A stretch of 64,000 nucleotides of DNA from Pseudomonas frederiksbergensis (GCF_003732705.1 NZ_MOBR01000009.1:310001-374000); one strand, 5' to 3'. Shown: positions 26,571 through 37,648, counted from the first letter of the stretch. The notes: a model not told the origin generated them from the letters alone. Numbers and translations are program-made.

Positions 26571-26662
26571 TTGTGGGAGCGGGCTTGCTCGCGAATGCGG
26601 TTGTTCATTCAACATCAATAGTGACTGACCCTCCGCCTTCGCGAGCAAGCCCGCTCCCACAG
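26571..26662. repeat. REP doublet (TGTGGGAGCGGGCTTGCTCGCGA family)
   Basis: Two inverted arms (TGTGGGAGCGGGCTTGCTCG and its complement) around a ~50-base centre, between two GT39 genes. Confidence 0.9.
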
Positions 26663-26698
26663 GGGCACGCGGTGCTACTTAAAATCGGGAAACCCTCC

Positions 26699-28201
26699 AT
26701 GAAGTTCCACGCAAGTGACAGGGCCGCGCTGTGGCTCCTGCTGGGCGCGACTGCCCTGATGTTGTTGTTGGGTTTAGGCTCGCGCGAGCTCTGGGGCGCG
26801 GAAACCCGCTGGGCCAACATCGCCTTGCAGATGCTCCAGAGCGGTGACTATTTTGATCCGTACCTCAAGGGCGGGCCGTATTACGACAAGCCGTTGCCGT
26901 CCTATTGGCTGATCACCGCCACGGCGTGGTTGACCGGCGGCCTGGGAAACTGGTCGCTGCGCCTGTCCTCGGTGATTTCGGCGTGGTTGAGCGTGTGGCT
27001 GGTGTACCTGCTGGGTGAGCAATTGTTTCGCAAAGGCACCGGGCTGATTGCCGGCTGGATGCTGGCGACCACCTTCTACTTCGTGTTTTGGGCACGGGTG
27101 GCCACGGCCGACATCCTGACCGTTTGCGGCGTACTCGCGGCAGTGTGGTGGTACTGGCGCGGGCCGGACGACACCCGTCTGGGCCGCTACCTGGTGTTTT
27201 TCCTGTTGCTGTCGCTGACGTCGCTGTTCAAAGGCCTGATCGGCTTCATTCTGCCGGGCTTGCTGCTGTTGCCTCATCTGCTGCAGGACGGTCGCTGGAA
27301 ACGTCACCTGAATCTGCGGTTGTGTCTGGCGCTGGTGATGGCCGGCGCGTTCTACATGACGCCGTTTATCCTGTCCCATTTCTACGGAGCCCCCACCTAC
27401 GGCGAAAGTGGCCTGGGCCTGGTGTTGCGGGAAAACGTCGTGCGGTTTTTCCAGCCGTTCGACAACATTGGGCCGATTTACACCTACCTGATTTACCTGC
27501 CGGTCTACACCCTGCCCTGGGCGCCGTGCTGGATCATCGCGGCGTGGGTCGCCGTGCGGCACTGGCGCGGCGTCGAACCCAATACCCGCTGGCTGATCTG
27601 GGGTCTGGGTTTGTTGATGTTGTTCTTCACCGCCAGCGGCAGTCGGCGCAGTTACTACGTGTTGCCCCTGGTGCCATTTGCGCAATTGCTTGGGGCTTGG
27701 TGGATCACCCAACGCAACCCGGTGAGTCGTGGCTGGAAGATCGGTTTCGGCGCGGCCACCGTGTTATTGCTCGCGGTGCTGGGCGTGCTCTATCCGTGGA
27801 CCAACGGCGGTGGCGGCGTGGTTCAGTTCGGTGAGGCGGTCAAGTTTGAGGCGAGCAAGCGTGCGCCCCTCAAGGACTGGCGCCTGGTCATGATCGAAGT
27901 CGATAACAAAGTGCCGATGTACCTGCAAACCGGCGGTGCGCCCTTCTATTACGTGCAGGAAAACCAGGACTTCCCACGCACGGGTGACAGTGCTGCGTTG
28001 ATGAACTGGCTGGACACCACCAGCGGCCAACACTGGGACCCGCAACGCACCATCATCGTGGCGCAATTTCGCACTGGCGATGCTTTGCCGCTGTCCTACC
28101 TGAGCGCCGACCATCAGGTCATCACCACAACGCCGACTAATGGCGAGCGGCTGTTTCATGGGCGGGAGGACCAAAGCGTGGCGTTTGTCCCCCAGTCCTG
28201 A
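26699..28201 (+). CDS. Glycosyltransferase family 39 membrane protein (ArnT/PMT-like)
   Basis: Polytopic membrane protein of 500 residues. The conserved acidic loop reads SRELWGAETRWANIALQML, followed by YLKGGPYYDKPLPSYWLI and a C-terminal soluble part (from about residue 385). It is a much more distant GT39 relative than the two ArnT proteins of the window. The sugar donor is presumably a polyprenyl-phosphate sugar; the acceptor is unknown. The start at 26699 excludes a longer frame that would translate the REP repeat. Confidence 0.85.
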   Translation: MKFHASDRAALWLLLGATALMLLLGLGSRELWGAETRWANIALQMLQSGDYFDPYLKGGPYYDKPLPSYWLITATAWLTGGLGNWSLRLSSVISAWLSVWLVYLLGEQLFRKGTGLIAGWMLATTFYFVFWARVATADILTVCGVLAAVWWYWRGPDDTRLGRYLVFFLLLSLTSLFKGLIGFILPGLLLLPHLLQDGRWKRHLNLRLCLALVMAGAFYMTPFILSHFYGAPTYGESGLGLVLRENVVRFFQPFDNIGPIYTYLIYLPVYTLPWAPCWIIAAWVAVRHWRGVEPNTRWLIWGLGLLMLFFTASGSRRSYYVLPLVPFAQLLGAWWITQRNPVSRGWKIGFGAATVLLLAVLGVLYPWTNGGGGVVQFGEAVKFEASKRAPLKDWRLVMIEVDNKVPMYLQTGGAPFYYVQENQDFPRTGDSAALMNWLDTTSGQHWDPQRTIIVAQFRTGDALPLSYLSADHQVITTTPTNGERLFHGREDQSVAFVPQS

Positions 28202-28217
28202 CCAACACCAATAATCC

Positions 28218-28311
28218 CCTGTGGGAGCGAGCCTGCTCGCGAAAGCGTCGTGTCAGTCAACATGGATGTTGGATGTGACGGCCTCTTCGCGAGCAAGCCC
28301 GCTCCCACAGG
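28218..28311. repeat. REP doublet with trailing T-run
   Basis: Arms CCTGTGGGAGCGAGCCTGC and GCAAGCCCGCTCCCACAGG in inverted order; GTTTTTTC follows, so it may also terminate the GT39 transcript. Confidence 0.88.
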
Positions 28312-28410
28312 TTTTTTCTGCGCTCATCACCTTCTCGGCCATGACAGGAATTAACGGTTTTTTTAACGTTTTTTTCTCATTCCGCGCTCTACATTCGCCG
28401 CGCCTCAAAC

Positions 28411-28432
28411 ATGCAAATGATTCCTATTGATC
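28411..28432. promoter_or_regulatory. Fur-box-like site
   Basis: On the minus strand AATAGGAATCATTTGCAT closely resembles the Pseudomonas form AATGAGAATCATTTGCAT of the Fur box. It lies about 80 bases before the start of the iron-binding protein gene, where Fur would block transcription in iron-replete cells. Confidence 0.6.
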
Positions 28433-28511
28433 TACAGTTATTGAGAACCCTCCTCGTCAACACTGTGGACGGCGATGGCAAAAATCAAAAAAAAACTGGA
28501 GCGCGCAGCGC

Positions 28512-29525
28512 ATGACTTCCCGTATCCCTTCGTTTCTTAAAACCGCACTGCTGACCGCCGCACTGGTCAGCGCCGGGCATGTGTACGCCGCCGACGCCGA
28601 CGGCATCGTGGTCTACAACGCGCAACACGAAAGCCTGACCAAATCCTGGATCGAGGGTTTCACCAAGGAAACCGGGATCAAGGTCACCGTGCGCAATGGC
28701 GACGACACCGAGATGGGCAACCAGATTGTCCAGGAAGGCGCAGCCTCCCCGGCGGATGTGTTCCTGACCGAAAACTCGCCAGCCATGGTGTTGGTGGATA
28801 ACGCCGGACTGTTCGCCCCGGTCGCGCCCGCCACCCTCGAACAGATTGGTGCGCCTTATCGTCCGGCTCACGGCAAATGGGTCGGCATCGCCGCGCGCTC
28901 CACGGTGTTTGTCTACAACCCGAGCAAACTGGCTGAAGCTGATCTGCCCAAGTCGCTGCTGGACCTTGCCTCGCCCAACTGGAAAGGTCGCTGGGGCGCT
29001 TCGCCGGGCGGTGCCGACTTCCAGGCGATCGTCGCCGCCGTGCTCGAACTCAAGGGCGAAGCCGCCACCCTCGACTGGCTGAAAGCGATGAAAACCAATT
29101 CCACGGCGTATCGCGGCAACAGCGCGGTGCTTAAAGCCGTGAATGCCGGGCAGATCGACAGCGGTGTGATCTACCACTACTACCGCTTTGGCGATCAGGC
29201 CAAGACTGGCGAAAACAGTAAGAACACCTCGTTGCACTACTTCAAGCACAAGGATCCGGGCGCGTTTGTCAGCATCTCCGGTGGCGGCGTCCTGGCGTCC
29301 AGCAAACACAAGGAACAAGCCCAGGCTTTCCTGAAGTGGGTGACGGGCAAGGACGGCCAGGCGGTTTTGAAGAACGGTAACTCGTTCGAGTACGCCGTGG
29401 GCCAGAACGCCGAATCCAACCCGAAACTGGTGCCGTTGGCACAACTCGATGCACCGGCCGTCGACGCCTCCAAGCTCGACAGCAAAAAAGCGGTGGAACT
29501 CATGACTCAGGCCGGACTGCTCTAA
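28512..29525 (+). CDS. Iron(III) ABC transporter periplasmic binding protein (FbpA/HitA-like)
   Basis: Protein of 337 residues with a signal peptide (LKTALLTAALVSAGHVYA). The mature part begins DGIVVYNAQHESLTKSWIEGF and carries GVIYHYYRFGDQ, whose adjacent tyrosines correspond to the iron-binding pair of FbpA. It captures ferric iron in the periplasm for the permease and ATPase that follow at once (3-base gap). A Fur-like site upstream supports iron control. Confidence 0.92.
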   Translation: MTSRIPSFLKTALLTAALVSAGHVYAADADGIVVYNAQHESLTKSWIEGFTKETGIKVTVRNGDDTEMGNQIVQEGAASPADVFLTENSPAMVLVDNAGLFAPVAPATLEQIGAPYRPAHGKWVGIAARSTVFVYNPSKLAEADLPKSLLDLASPNWKGRWGASPGGADFQAIVAAVLELKGEAATLDWLKAMKTNSTAYRGNSAVLKAVNAGQIDSGVIYHYYRFGDQAKTGENSKNTSLHYFKHKDPGAFVSISGGGVLASSKHKEQAQAFLKWVTGKDGQAVLKNGNSFEYAVGQNAESNPKLVPLAQLDAPAVDASKLDSKKAVELMTQAGLL

Positions 29526-29528
29526 TTG

Positions 29529-31127
29529 ATGCCTGAAACCCTGCCGTCGGGTGTCGCTTCGGCGATCCCCGCGAACTCGCTGCGACGCTCCCGTGGTCTG
29601 TTTACGGGCCGTGGTGGCGCGTGGGTGATGGGTTTGTCGGTGCTGGTGTCGCTGCTGGCGCTGTTGCCCATTGCCTTTGTGATTGGCGTATCCTGGCAAA
29701 CCGGTTGGGCGGCCATCGAGAAACTGGTGTTCCGGCCTCGGGTCGGCGAATTGCTGGTCAACACCGTATTGCTGGTGGCGATCACCCTGCCCTTGTGCAT
29801 TGCGTTGGGCGTTGCGCTGGCCTGGCTGACCGAACGCACCAATCTGCCAGGGCGACGTGGCTGGTCGTTGCTGGCCACCGCGCCACTGGCAGTGCCGGCA
29901 TTCGTTCACAGTTACGCGTGGGTCAGCCTGGTGCCGTCGATTCATGGGTTGCCGGCCGGCGTATTGGTGTCGGTGATTGCCTACTTTCCGTTCCTGTATC
30001 TGCCGGTGGCCGCGACCTTGCGCCGGCTCGATCCAGCCATCGAAGACGTGGCCGAATCCCTCGGGCTCAAACCCTGGGCGGTGTTTTTCCGGGTGGTGTT
30101 GCCGCAACTGCGGCTGGCGATTTGCGGCGGCGCATTGCTGGTCGGCCTGCATTTACTGGCCGAGTACGGTTTGTACGCGATGATCCGTTTCGACACCTTT
30201 ACCACGGCGATTTTCGATCAATTCAAATCGACCTTTAACGGTCCGGCCGCGCAGATGCTGGCCGGGGTGCTGGCGCTGTGTTGCCTGGCCATGTTGACCG
30301 TCGAATCGGCGGCTCGTGGCAGCGCCCGGTACGCCCGTGTCGGCTCGGGCAGTGCCCGGGAGCAGCGGATTGTGCTTCTGGATGGCAACACCACCCGGCT
30401 CGCCCTCGCCCTGCAAGTCGTGACCTGCCTTCTGGCGCTGGGCGTTCCGCTGATGACCCTGGGCAAATGGTTGATCGCCGGAGGCAGCGAAGTCTGGCAA
30501 TTGAGTGAGTTGCTGCCGGCCCTGGAACAGACGCTGCTGCTCGGGGTCGCTGGCGCCGCCCTGACCACCTGCGCCGCGATTCCGATTGCGTGGCTGTCGA
30601 TTCGCTCGCCGGGTCGTGTGCAACGGGTGCTGGAAAGCTGCAATTACATCACCAGCTCGTTGCCCGGCATCGTGGTCGCCCTGGCCCTGGTGACGGTGAC
30701 GATTCACTTCGCCCGGCCGATCTACCAGACCACCATTACGGTGTTGCTGGCGTATCTGCTGATGTTCCTGCCCCGGGCGCTGGTGAGCTTGCGCGCCGGC
30801 ATCGCCCAGGCCCCGGTGGAACTGGAAAACATGGCCCGCAGCCTCGGTCGCTCCCCCGGCCGGGCCCTGTGGCTGATCACTTTGCGCCTGGCCGCACCGG
30901 GTGCCGCGGCCGGCGCCGCCCTGGTGTTTCTGGCGATCACCAATGAGTTGACCGCCACCCTGCTACTGGCCCCCAACGGTACACGCACCCTGGCCACCGG
31001 TTTCTGGGCCATGACCAGCGAAATCGACTACGCCGCAGCGGCGCCCTACGCGCTGATCATGATCTTGCTGTCGCTGCCGCTGACCGGACTTCTCTATCAT
31101 CAATCCAAACGCACGGCTGGCCGATGA
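29529..31127 (+). CDS. Iron(III) ABC transporter permease (FbpB/SfuB-like)
   Basis: Inner-membrane protein of 532 residues made of two fused BPD-type permease domains with about 12 segments. An EAA-type loop is seen in each half: [23 protein letters not shown] and [26 protein letters not shown]. It starts three bases after the binding-protein stop, so translation is probably coupled. ATG 29529 is preferred over the TTG just before it. Confidence 0.92.
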   Translation: MPETLPSGVASAIPANSLRRSRGLFTGRGGAWVMGLSVLVSLLALLPIAFVIGVSWQTGWAAIEKLVFRPRVGELLVNTVLLVAITLPLCIALGVALAWLTERTNLPGRRGWSLLATAPLAVPAFVHSYAWVSLVPSIHGLPAGVLVSVIAYFPFLYLPVAATLRRLDPAIEDVAESLGLKPWAVFFRVVLPQLRLAICGGALLVGLHLLAEYGLYAMIRFDTFTTAIFDQFKSTFNGPAAQMLAGVLALCCLAMLTVESAARGSARYARVGSGSAREQRIVLLDGNTTRLALALQVVTCLLALGVPLMTLGKWLIAGGSEVWQLSELLPALEQTLLLGVAGAALTTCAAIPIAWLSIRSPGRVQRVLESCNYITSSLPGIVVALALVTVTIHFARPIYQTTITVLLAYLLMFLPRALVSLRAGIAQAPVELENMARSLGRSPGRALWLITLRLAAPGAAAGAALVFLAITNELTATLLLAPNGTRTLATGFWAMTSEIDYAAAAPYALIMILLSLPLTGLLYHQSKRTAGR

Positions 31128-32176
31128 ACGCCCTCGAACTGAACTCGATCTACAAATCCTTCGGCACTCAGCGCGCCCTGGAAGACATCAGCCTGTCAGT
31201 GCCCACCGGCAGCCGTACGGTGATCGTCGGGCCGTCCGGCTCGGGCAAAACCACTTTGTTGCGGATGATCGCCGGCTTCGAATTTCCCGACACCGGCAGC
31301 CTCTCGCTCAACGGCCAGACCCTGGTCGACAGCACGCACTCGGTGCCGGCGCACCAGCGTTTGATCGGATACGTGCCCCAGGACGGCGCGCTGTTCCCGC
31401 ACATGACCGTGGCCGCCAACATCGGTTTCGGTTTGACGGACAAAGGCCCGGCCCGGCAGGAACGCATCGCCGAGTTGATGGACAGCGTCAATCTGGACGC
31501 GAACATGGCCAAGCGTTGGCCCCATGAACTGTCCGGCGGCCAGCAACAACGGGTGGCCCTGGCCCGGGCGCTGGCGCAGCAGCCGCGGTTGATGCTGCTG
31601 GATGAACCGTTCTCGGCCCTCGACACCGGGTTGCGCGCAGCCATGCGCAAGATGGTTGCGCGATTGCTTGAGGCTGCCGGCGTGACCACCATTCTGGTGA
31701 CCCACGATCAAAGCGAAGCGTTGTCGTTCGCCGATCAATTGGCGGTGATGCGTCAGGGCCGGTTGGTGCAGTCGGGGCACCCGATGGACTTGTACCGCTA
31801 TCCCGAAGATGAGCAAACCGCACTGTTTCTCGGCGACGCCGTGGTCATGCCGGCGCGAATCGAGGCCGGTTGGGCCCATTGCGACTTGGGGCGGATACCG
31901 GTCAACAATCAGGGCAAAAACGGCTCGGCGCAGATCATGTTGCGACCCGAGCAATTGCAGGTCGGTAACTCAGCGGTGGATGCCCTCGGCTGTCCCGGCG
32001 TGGTCACCGAGCGCGACTTTGGTGGCAACACCTGCACTTTGACCGTGGAATTGCTGCCCGGTGAATTCGAGCCGGGCCGATCCTTGCTGGTGCGCAGCTC
32101 CGGCATGCACGCGCCACCCGCCGGCAGCGCGGTGCATGTCACCACCCTCGGCCATGCCCATGTGCTGAGCGACTGA
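31124..32176 (+). CDS. Iron(III) ABC transporter ATPase (FbpC-like)
   Basis: ATPase of 350 residues: Walker [11 protein letters not shown]-loop [14 protein letters not shown], signature [15 protein letters not shown], Walker [14 protein letters not shown], and H-loop [11 protein letters not shown], followed by a C-terminal TOBE-like regulatory domain (from about residue 240). Its ATG overlaps the permease stop by four bases. It completes the ferric importer. Confidence 0.93.
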   Translation: MNALELNSIYKSFGTQRALEDISLSVPTGSRTVIVGPSGSGKTTLLRMIAGFEFPDTGSLSLNGQTLVDSTHSVPAHQRLIGYVPQDGALFPHMTVAANIGFGLTDKGPARQERIAELMDSVNLDANMAKRWPHELSGGQQQRVALARALAQQPRLMLLDEPFSALDTGLRAAMRKMVARLLEAAGVTTILVTHDQSEALSFADQLAVMRQGRLVQSGHPMDLYRYPEDEQTALFLGDAVVMPARIEAGWAHCDLGRIPVNNQGKNGSAQIMLRPEQLQVGNSAVDALGCPGVVTERDFGGNTCTLTVELLPGEFEPGRSLLVRSSGMHAPPAGSAVHVTTLGHAHVLSD

Positions 32177-32182
32177 CAGCGG

Positions 32183-33280
32183 TCACAGATCGAAGCGGTC
32201 TACCGCCCGGCGCCGTTCATTGTCATTGCGCACATCGTAGTTGGCGGTGGTCTGGATGTTGCTGTGATGCGCCAGTTTCTGGGCGATCGACAGGTCGTGT
32301 TCTTCGATCACCCGAGTGATAAACGAACGACGGAAATCATGGGGCATGATCTTCACCCCGACCTGGGCGCCACGTTGCCGGGCAATGTAATAGATCGCAT
32401 GTTTGGTGATGCGCTCGCGGGTGATGTGACTGCCGCGACGGATACGGTTGAACAGGAATGGATCGTCCTCCAGCCCTTCCCCCAGTTGAGAACGCCGCAA
32501 CTCCAGCCATGCGTCCAGTTTGGCGAACGCCCAGGCTGGCGCGTATTTGATCAACTGCTTATTGCCCTTGGCCGTGACCCGCAGGCTGCGCTCGCTGAAA
32601 TCCACCTGGTTCAGGTCCAGGTTCACCGATTCCGACTTGCGCATGCCCGAACCGTACAACACCGCAATGATCGCGGCGTCCCGCAGGCCTTGTGGCCGTG
32701 GGTCGGCGGCACAGACTTCCATCAACTCCTGAATCAGCGTGCGCTTGAGGTTGCGCCCCTGGGACAACCGCGTGCCGGCAATGCCTTTGACCGAGCGCAT
32801 TTTCAGCAAGTGCTCCTGGCTGATCAGGCTCATGCGCCAGGCTTCGTTCATGACGCCTCGTACGGCGTTCACATACAGCGAAGAGGTGTTCGGCGCGTAA
32901 CCGTCGGTGCGCAAGGCCGCCACTAACGCGACGACATCCTCAGGCTGGAGTTCGTACCAGGGAATTTCCTCGATGTTCATGTCTTCGAAGCCCAGGCGAT
33001 CCGCCGCGTCTTGCAGGACATAGCGCATGGTCAGTTGGCTGGACGGCGCCAAGCGCGCCAAATACACGATCAGCGGGTTGGTTTTTGTAATCTTGGTGTC
33101 ATCAACAGGTAAGTCAATCAAACGAAAAAGCCTTGAATGAAAACGGTTCAACACAACAACTAAGAGTTCGGTTACTTGCTGTAAGGAATAGCAAGCGTCG
33201 GGATTAGCGCGATAAACGGTCGAAGGCTGAACTCTAGCTGTCTGAACTTCAGATAAACGATTCGCCGACCGGTTTTTCAT
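32183..33280 (-). CDS. Tyrosine-type site-specific recombinase/integrase
   Basis: Protein of 365 residues with an N-terminal SAM-like core-binding region (about 75-175) and a C-terminal catalytic domain. The active-site set is complete: Arg in YGSGMRKSE, Lys in VTAKGNKQL, His and Arg in HDFRRSF, His in LAHHSNIQTT and Tyr in ANYDVRN. No phage, transposition or cargo gene adjoins it, and no tRNA gene or clear att repeat was seen. It is convergent with the iron importer (6 bases between stops) and divergent from arnB. It may be a relic of an integrated element or an XerD-like solitary recombinase. Confidence 0.88.
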   Translation of the reverse strand: MKNRSANRLSEVQTARVQPSTVYRANPDACYSLQQVTELLVVVLNRFHSRLFRLIDLPVDDTKITKTNPLIVYLARLAPSSQLTMRYVLQDAADRLGFEDMNIEEIPWYELQPEDVVALVAALRTDGYAPNTSSLYVNAVRGVMNEAWRMSLISQEHLLKMRSVKGIAGTRLSQGRNLKRTLIQELMEVCAADPRPQGLRDAAIIAVLYGSGMRKSESVNLDLNQVDFSERSLRVTAKGNKQLIKYAPAWAFAKLDAWLELRRSQLGEGLEDDPFLFNRIRRGSHITRERITKHAIYYIARQRGAQVGVKIMPHDFRRSFITRVIEEHDLSIAQKLAHHSNIQTTANYDVRNDNERRRAVDRFDL

Positions 33281-33495
33281 GTCCCTTTCACATTTTCGCG
33301 CTTAACCTTAATGAGTCGGGCCACCGGTAGTCAGCCAGCACAACCTGACGAGCCGGCAGTCAAAAGTCAACCTAGACAATTTGTCACATTTCTCTAGTAA
33401 CTAATTGATGCAGCTTTCATTTTAGCGACTACGCTTAAATTGGATCCGAATCACTGCACCTGAAATTCCGTTGCTGTCTATGCCCCGAGGTCTCC

Positions 33496-34644
33496 ATGAG
33501 TCAGGCTTTTCTCCCCTTCTCTCGCCCCAGTATTGGCGATGAAGAAATCGCAGCCGTAGAGCAAGTATTGCGCTCTGGCTGGATCACGACCGGGCCAAAA
33601 AACCAGGCACTGGAAGAGCACTTCGCTAATTACGTCGGTTGCAAACATGCGGTGGCATTGTCCTCGGCTACCGGTGGCATGCACATCACCTTACTGGCCT
33701 TGGGCATCGGTCCCGGGGATGAAGTCATTACCCCGTCCCAGACTTGGGTGTCCACCGCCAACATGATCTGCCTGTTGGGGGCGACGCCGGTGTTTGTCGA
33801 TGTCGATCGCGACACCCTGATGACAGACCTGGACAGCATCGAAGCGGCGATCACGCCTCGGACCAAGGCAATCATCCCGGTGCATTACGCCGGTGCCGCG
33901 TTCGATCTTGACCCCCTCTATGCCCTGGCCGACAAGCACGGGATTGCGGTCATTGAAGACGCGGCCCACGCAGCAGGCACGTTTTACAAGGGACGCCACG
34001 TCGGTTCCCAAGGCACGGCGATTTTCTCCTTCCACGCGATCAAGAACATGACCTGCGCCGAAGGCGCGATGTTTGTCAGCGACGACGAAGCCCTGGCCAG
34101 CCGGGTGCGCATGCTCAAGTTCCACGGTTTGGGCGTTGACGCCTATGACCGTTTGACCGGTGGCCGCAAACCCCAGGCCCAAGTCATCGAACCCGGTTTC
34201 AAATACAACCTGGCCGACATCAATGCGGCCATCGCCCTGGTGCAACTGGAGCGGCTGGACGAGATCAACGCCAAGCGCACGCAACTGGCCCAGACCTACG
34301 TGCAACGGCTCGAAGGCCTGCCGGTGCAGCCATTGGCGATCCCGACCTATCCGCAGCAACACGCCTGGCACCTGTTCATCCTGCGCATCGACGCCGAACG
34401 TTGCGGGATCGACCGCGAAGCGTTCATGAAGGCCTTGCAGGAGCAGAACATCGGCACCGGCATCCATTTCATCGCCACCCATCTGCACACCTACTACCGC
34501 CAGCGTTACCCGGACATCTACCTGCCCAATACCGAATGGAACTCGGCCCGGCTGTGTTCGATCCCGTTGTTCCCCGACATGACCGGCGACGACGTCGAAC
34601 GTGTTGTCGACGCCATTGCAAACATTATGGACAGAAGCCTTTGA
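33496..34644 (+). CDS. arnB: UDP-4-amino-4-deoxy-L-arabinose--oxoglutarate aminotransferase
   Basis: PLP-dependent DegT/DnrJ/EryC1-type aminotransferase of 382 residues. It converts UDP-4-keto-arabinose to UDP-L-Ara4N using glutamate. Visible: N-terminal [40 protein letters not shown], and [17 protein letters not shown] with the PLP lysine. It is the first gene of the arn operon; the genes downstream overlap by one to four bases. The ~215-base upstream region has no PhoP box as clear as that at 24763. Confidence 0.96.
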   Translation: MSQAFLPFSRPSIGDEEIAAVEQVLRSGWITTGPKNQALEEHFANYVGCKHAVALSSATGGMHITLLALGIGPGDEVITPSQTWVSTANMICLLGATPVFVDVDRDTLMTDLDSIEAAITPRTKAIIPVHYAGAAFDLDPLYALADKHGIAVIEDAAHAAGTFYKGRHVGSQGTAIFSFHAIKNMTCAEGAMFVSDDEALASRVRMLKFHGLGVDAYDRLTGGRKPQAQVIEPGFKYNLADINAAIALVQLERLDEINAKRTQLAQTYVQRLEGLPVQPLAIPTYPQQHAWHLFILRIDAERCGIDREAFMKALQEQNIGTGIHFIATHLHTYYRQRYPDIYLPNTEWNSARLCSIPLFPDMTGDDVERVVDAIANIMDRSL

Positions 34645-35660
34645 AACCTTACCCAATCAATTGCGTGTCGATCGTCATTCCGGTCTACAACGAAGAAGAA
34701 AGCCTGCCCGAACTGCTGCGTCGCACCGAAGCGGCCTGCGCTCAATTGCATTACGAGTACGAAATCGTACTGGTGGACGACGGCAGTCGTGACGATTCGG
34801 CGCAGATCCTCGAGGACGCCGCCAATCGTGAAGGCAGCCGGGTGGTCGCGGTCATTCTCAACCGTAACTACGGCCAGCACGCGGCGATCATGGCCGGGTT
34901 CGAGCAGTGCAAGGGCGACGTGGTGATTACCCTCGATGCCGACCTGCAAAACCCGCCGGAAGAAATCCCGCGATTGGTGGCCCAGGCTGAACTTGGCTAC
35001 GACGTGGTCGCCACCGTACGCAACAATCGCCAGGATTCGGCCTTGCGCCGCTGGCCGTCGAAACTGATCAACCTCGCCGTGCAACGCTCCACCGGCGTGG
35101 CCATGAGCGACTACGGCTGCATGCTGCGGGCCTATCGCCGCACCATTGTCGACGCGATGCTCGCCTGCCGTGAACGCAGCACCTTTATCCCGATCCTGGC
35201 CAACAGCTTCGCCCGGCACACCACGGAAATTCTGGTGACCCACGCCGAGCGCGAACACGGCGAATCCAAGTACAGCCCGATGCGACTGGTCAATCTGATG
35301 TTCGACCTGATCACGTGCATGACCACCACCCCGCTGCGCCTGCTCAGCATCGTCGGCTTCTGCATGGCCGGTCTTGGCGTGCTGTTTGCCATCGCACTGA
35401 TTGTCCTGCGCCTGGCCTTTGGCGCCGGCTGGGCTGGCGGCGGTACGTTCGTGTTGTTCGCCGTGCTGTTCGTCTTCACCGGCGGGCAATTCATCGGCAT
35501 GGGCCTGCTGGGTGAATACCTGGGCCGCATGTACAGCGATGTCCGGGCACGCCCGCGGTTCTTTATCGAAAAAGTCTTGCGTAGCCAACCCGCCTCCCCT
35601 GCTCCCGTTGTCACGGTCGACGGTCTTACTTCCACTTCTTCAGAACAGGTTCTCTCATGA
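34641..35660 (+). CDS. arnC: Undecaprenyl-phosphate 4-deoxy-4-formamido-L-arabinose transferase
   Basis: GT2 membrane glycosyltransferase of 339 residues. It moves formylated Ara4N to undecaprenyl phosphate. Visible: [44 protein letters not shown], and two C-terminal membrane segments ([55 protein letters not shown]). The start is a TTG at 34641 that overlaps the arnB stop (TTGA); it gives the family N-terminus [16 protein letters not shown]. No ATG is available in a sensible place. Confidence 0.94.
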   Translation: MKPYPINCVSIVIPVYNEEESLPELLRRTEAACAQLHYEYEIVLVDDGSRDDSAQILEDAANREGSRVVAVILNRNYGQHAAIMAGFEQCKGDVVITLDADLQNPPEEIPRLVAQAELGYDVVATVRNNRQDSALRRWPSKLINLAVQRSTGVAMSDYGCMLRAYRRTIVDAMLACRERSTFIPILANSFARHTTEILVTHAEREHGESKYSPMRLVNLMFDLITCMTTTPLRLLSIVGFCMAGLGVLFAIALIVLRLAFGAGWAGGGTFVLFAVLFVFTGGQFIGMGLLGEYLGRMYSDVRARPRFFIEKVLRSQPASPAPVVTVDGLTSTSSEQVLS

Positions 35661-37648
35661 GCAAAAAAGCTGTTGTCTTCGCCTATCACGATATCGGCTG
35701 TGCCGGCATCGACGCCCTGCTTGGCGCAGGTTTTGAGATTGCGGCCGTGTTCACCCACGCCGATGACCCGAAGGAAAACGCTTTCTACGGCTCCGTTGCG
35801 CAACTGTGCGCCAACCAAGGCATTCCCGTGCACGCCCCGGAAGATGCCAACCATCCGCTGTGGGTCGAGCGCATCGCCAAGCTCAACCCGGACTACATCT
35901 TCTCGTTCTACTACCGCAACCTGCTGAGCGAACCGCTGCTGGCTACCGCGAGCGAAGGTGCGTTCAACCTGCACGGTTCGTTGCTGCCGCTCTACCGTGG
36001 TCGCGCACCCGCCAACTGGGTACTGGTCAACGGCGAAACCGAGACCGGCGTGACCCTGCACCGCATGGTCAAACGTGCCGATGCCGGCGCCATCCTCGCC
36101 CAGCACAAAGTTGCAATCGAGCGCTCCGACACCGCCCTGACCCTGCACGCCAAGCTGCGCGACGCCGCCAGTTCCCTGCTGCGCGACACCCTGCCAGCGC
36201 TGCTGCAAGGCAAAGTCAGCGAAACCCCGCAGGACGAATCCAAGGCCACCGTGTTTGGCCGTCGTACCCCGGCCGATGGCAAACTGGTCTGGAAAAAACC
36301 GGCGCAAGAGCTGTTCAACCTGGTGCGCGCCGTCACCCAACCATACCCGGGCGCGTTCTGCGACGTCGGCGAGCACAAGTTGATTGTCTGGGGCGCGCAA
36401 GTCGTCAAAGGCAATGAAGGTCAGGCCCCAGGCCGCGTGATCAGTGTCGATCCGCTGCGCATTGCCTGTGGCGAAGACTCGCTGGTGGTCACTGCCGGCC
36501 AGCGTAACGACAACGGCCTGTACCTGAGCGGCCCGCAATTGGCCAATGAGCTGGGCCTGGTCGACGGTTCGGTGCTGCGTGGTGCTGAATCCGGCCGAGC
36601 GCCGCGCCGTACCCGCGTGCTGATCCTCGGCGTCAACGGTTTCATCGGCAACCACTTGTCCGAGCGCCTGCTGCGTGACGACCGCTATGAAGTCTATGGC
36701 CTGGACATTGGTTCCGACGCCATTGACCGCCTGCGCAGCCACCCGAATTTCCACTTCGTCGAAGGCGACATCAGCATCCACTCCGAGTGGATCGAATACC
36801 ACATCAAGAAATGCGACGTGGTCCTGCCGCTGGTGGCCATCGCCACGCCGATCGAATACACCCGCAACCCATTGCGCGTGTTCGAACTCGACTTCGAAGA
36901 AAACCTGAAACTGGTGCGCTACTGCGTCAAGTACAACAAACGCGTGATCTTCCCATCGACCTCGGAAGTCTATGGCATGTGCCAGGACGAGCGCTTCAAC
37001 GAAGATACCTCCAACCTGGTGCTTGGCCCGATCAACAAGCAACGCTGGATCTACTCGGTCTCCAAGCAATTGCTCGACCGCGTGATCTGGGCCTACGGCC
37101 AGAAAGGCCTGAATTTCACCCTGTTCCGTCCTTTCAACTGGATGGGCCCACGCCTGGACCGTCTGGACTCGGCACGGATCGGCAGCTCCCGGGCAATTAC
37201 CCAACTGATCCTCAATCTGGTGGAAGGCACGCCGATTCGCTTGTTCGACGGCGGCGAGCAAAAACGCTGCTTCACCGACATCGCCGACGGCGTCGAAGCC
37301 CTGGCGCGGATCATCGACAACGACAATGACGTGTGCAACGGCCAGATCATCAACATCGGCAACCCGGACAACGAAGCCAGCATCCGCCAGTTGGGCGAAG
37401 AGCTGCTGCGTCAGTTCGAGGCGCACCCGCTGCGCAGCAACTTCCCACCGTTCGCCGGTTTCCGCGACGTGGAAAGCAAGGCGTTCTACGGCACTGGCTA
37501 TCAGGACGTGTCGCACCGTAAACCAAGCATCGACAACGCCAAGCGCCTGCTGGACTGGACGCCAACGGTGGAGATGAGCGAAACCATCGGCAACACACTG
37601 GATTTCTTCCTGCGTGAAGCCATGCTCGAAATCGCGGACAAGCGCTGA
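35657..37648 (+). CDS. arnA: Bifunctional UDP-Ara4N formyltransferase / UDP-glucuronate decarboxylase
   Basis: Two-domain enzyme of 663 residues. The N-terminal formyltransferase (about 1-300) has [19 protein letters not shown] with the catalytic Asn/His. The C-terminal dehydrogenase (about 315-660) has [19 protein letters not shown] for [13 protein letters not shown] and [13 protein letters not shown] as YxxxK. The two steps flank the ArnB reaction: oxidative decarboxylation of UDP-GlcA, and formylation of UDP-Ara4N. Its start overlaps arnC by four bases. Confidence 0.96.
   Translation: MSKKAVVFAYHDIGCAGIDALLGAGFEIAAVFTHADDPKENAFYGSVAQLCANQGIPVHAPEDANHPLWVERIAKLNPDYIFSFYYRNLLSEPLLATASEGAFNLHGSLLPLYRGRAPANWVLVNGETETGVTLHRMVKRADAGAILAQHKVAIERSDTALTLHAKLRDAASSLLRDTLPALLQGKVSETPQDESKATVFGRRTPADGKLVWKKPAQELFNLVRAVTQPYPGAFCDVGEHKLIVWGAQVVKGNEGQAPGRVISVDPLRIACGEDSLVVTAGQRNDNGLYLSGPQLANELGLVDGSVLRGAESGRAPRRTRVLILGVNGFIGNHLSERLLRDDRYEVYGLDIGSDAIDRLRSHPNFHFVEGDISIHSEWIEYHIKKCDVVLPLVAIATPIEYTRNPLRVFELDFEENLKLVRYCVKYNKRVIFPSTSEVYGMCQDERFNEDTSNLVLGPINKQRWIYSVSKQLLDRVIWAYGQKGLNFTLFRPFNWMGPRLDRLDSARIGSSRAITQLILNLVEGTPIRLFDGGEQKRCFTDIADGVEALARIIDNDNDVCNGQIINIGNPDNEASIRQLGEELLRQFEAHPLRSNFPPFAGFRDVESKAFYGTGYQDVSHRKPSIDNAKRLLDWTPTVEMSETIGNTLDFFLREAMLEIADKR

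Larger units (their letters stand above)
28202..28511. other. Intergenic region with REP doublet and iron-box
   Basis: This 310-base gap has no gene. It holds the REP doublet at 28218-28311 followed by a T-run, an AT-rich stretch with two T-runs (28358-28380), and the Fur-box-like site at 28411-28432 ahead of the iron importer. Confidence 0.7.

Noticed and set aside
28485..30152. 555-codon open frame on the minus strand opposite the iron importer genes
   Set aside because: Shadow of fbpA/fbpB-like genes, with a low-complexity His/Gln/Arg composition and no ribosome-binding site.
32183..33280. Prophage or integrative element
   Set aside because: Only the recombinase is present; the neighbours are an intact iron importer and arn operon, with no structural or replication genes and no visible att repeats.
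33281..33495. PmrA/PhoP box upstream of arnB (CTTAACCTTAAT and CTTAAA motifs)
   Set aside because: The half-sites are not spaced 11 bases apart, so they do not form a proper direct repeat.
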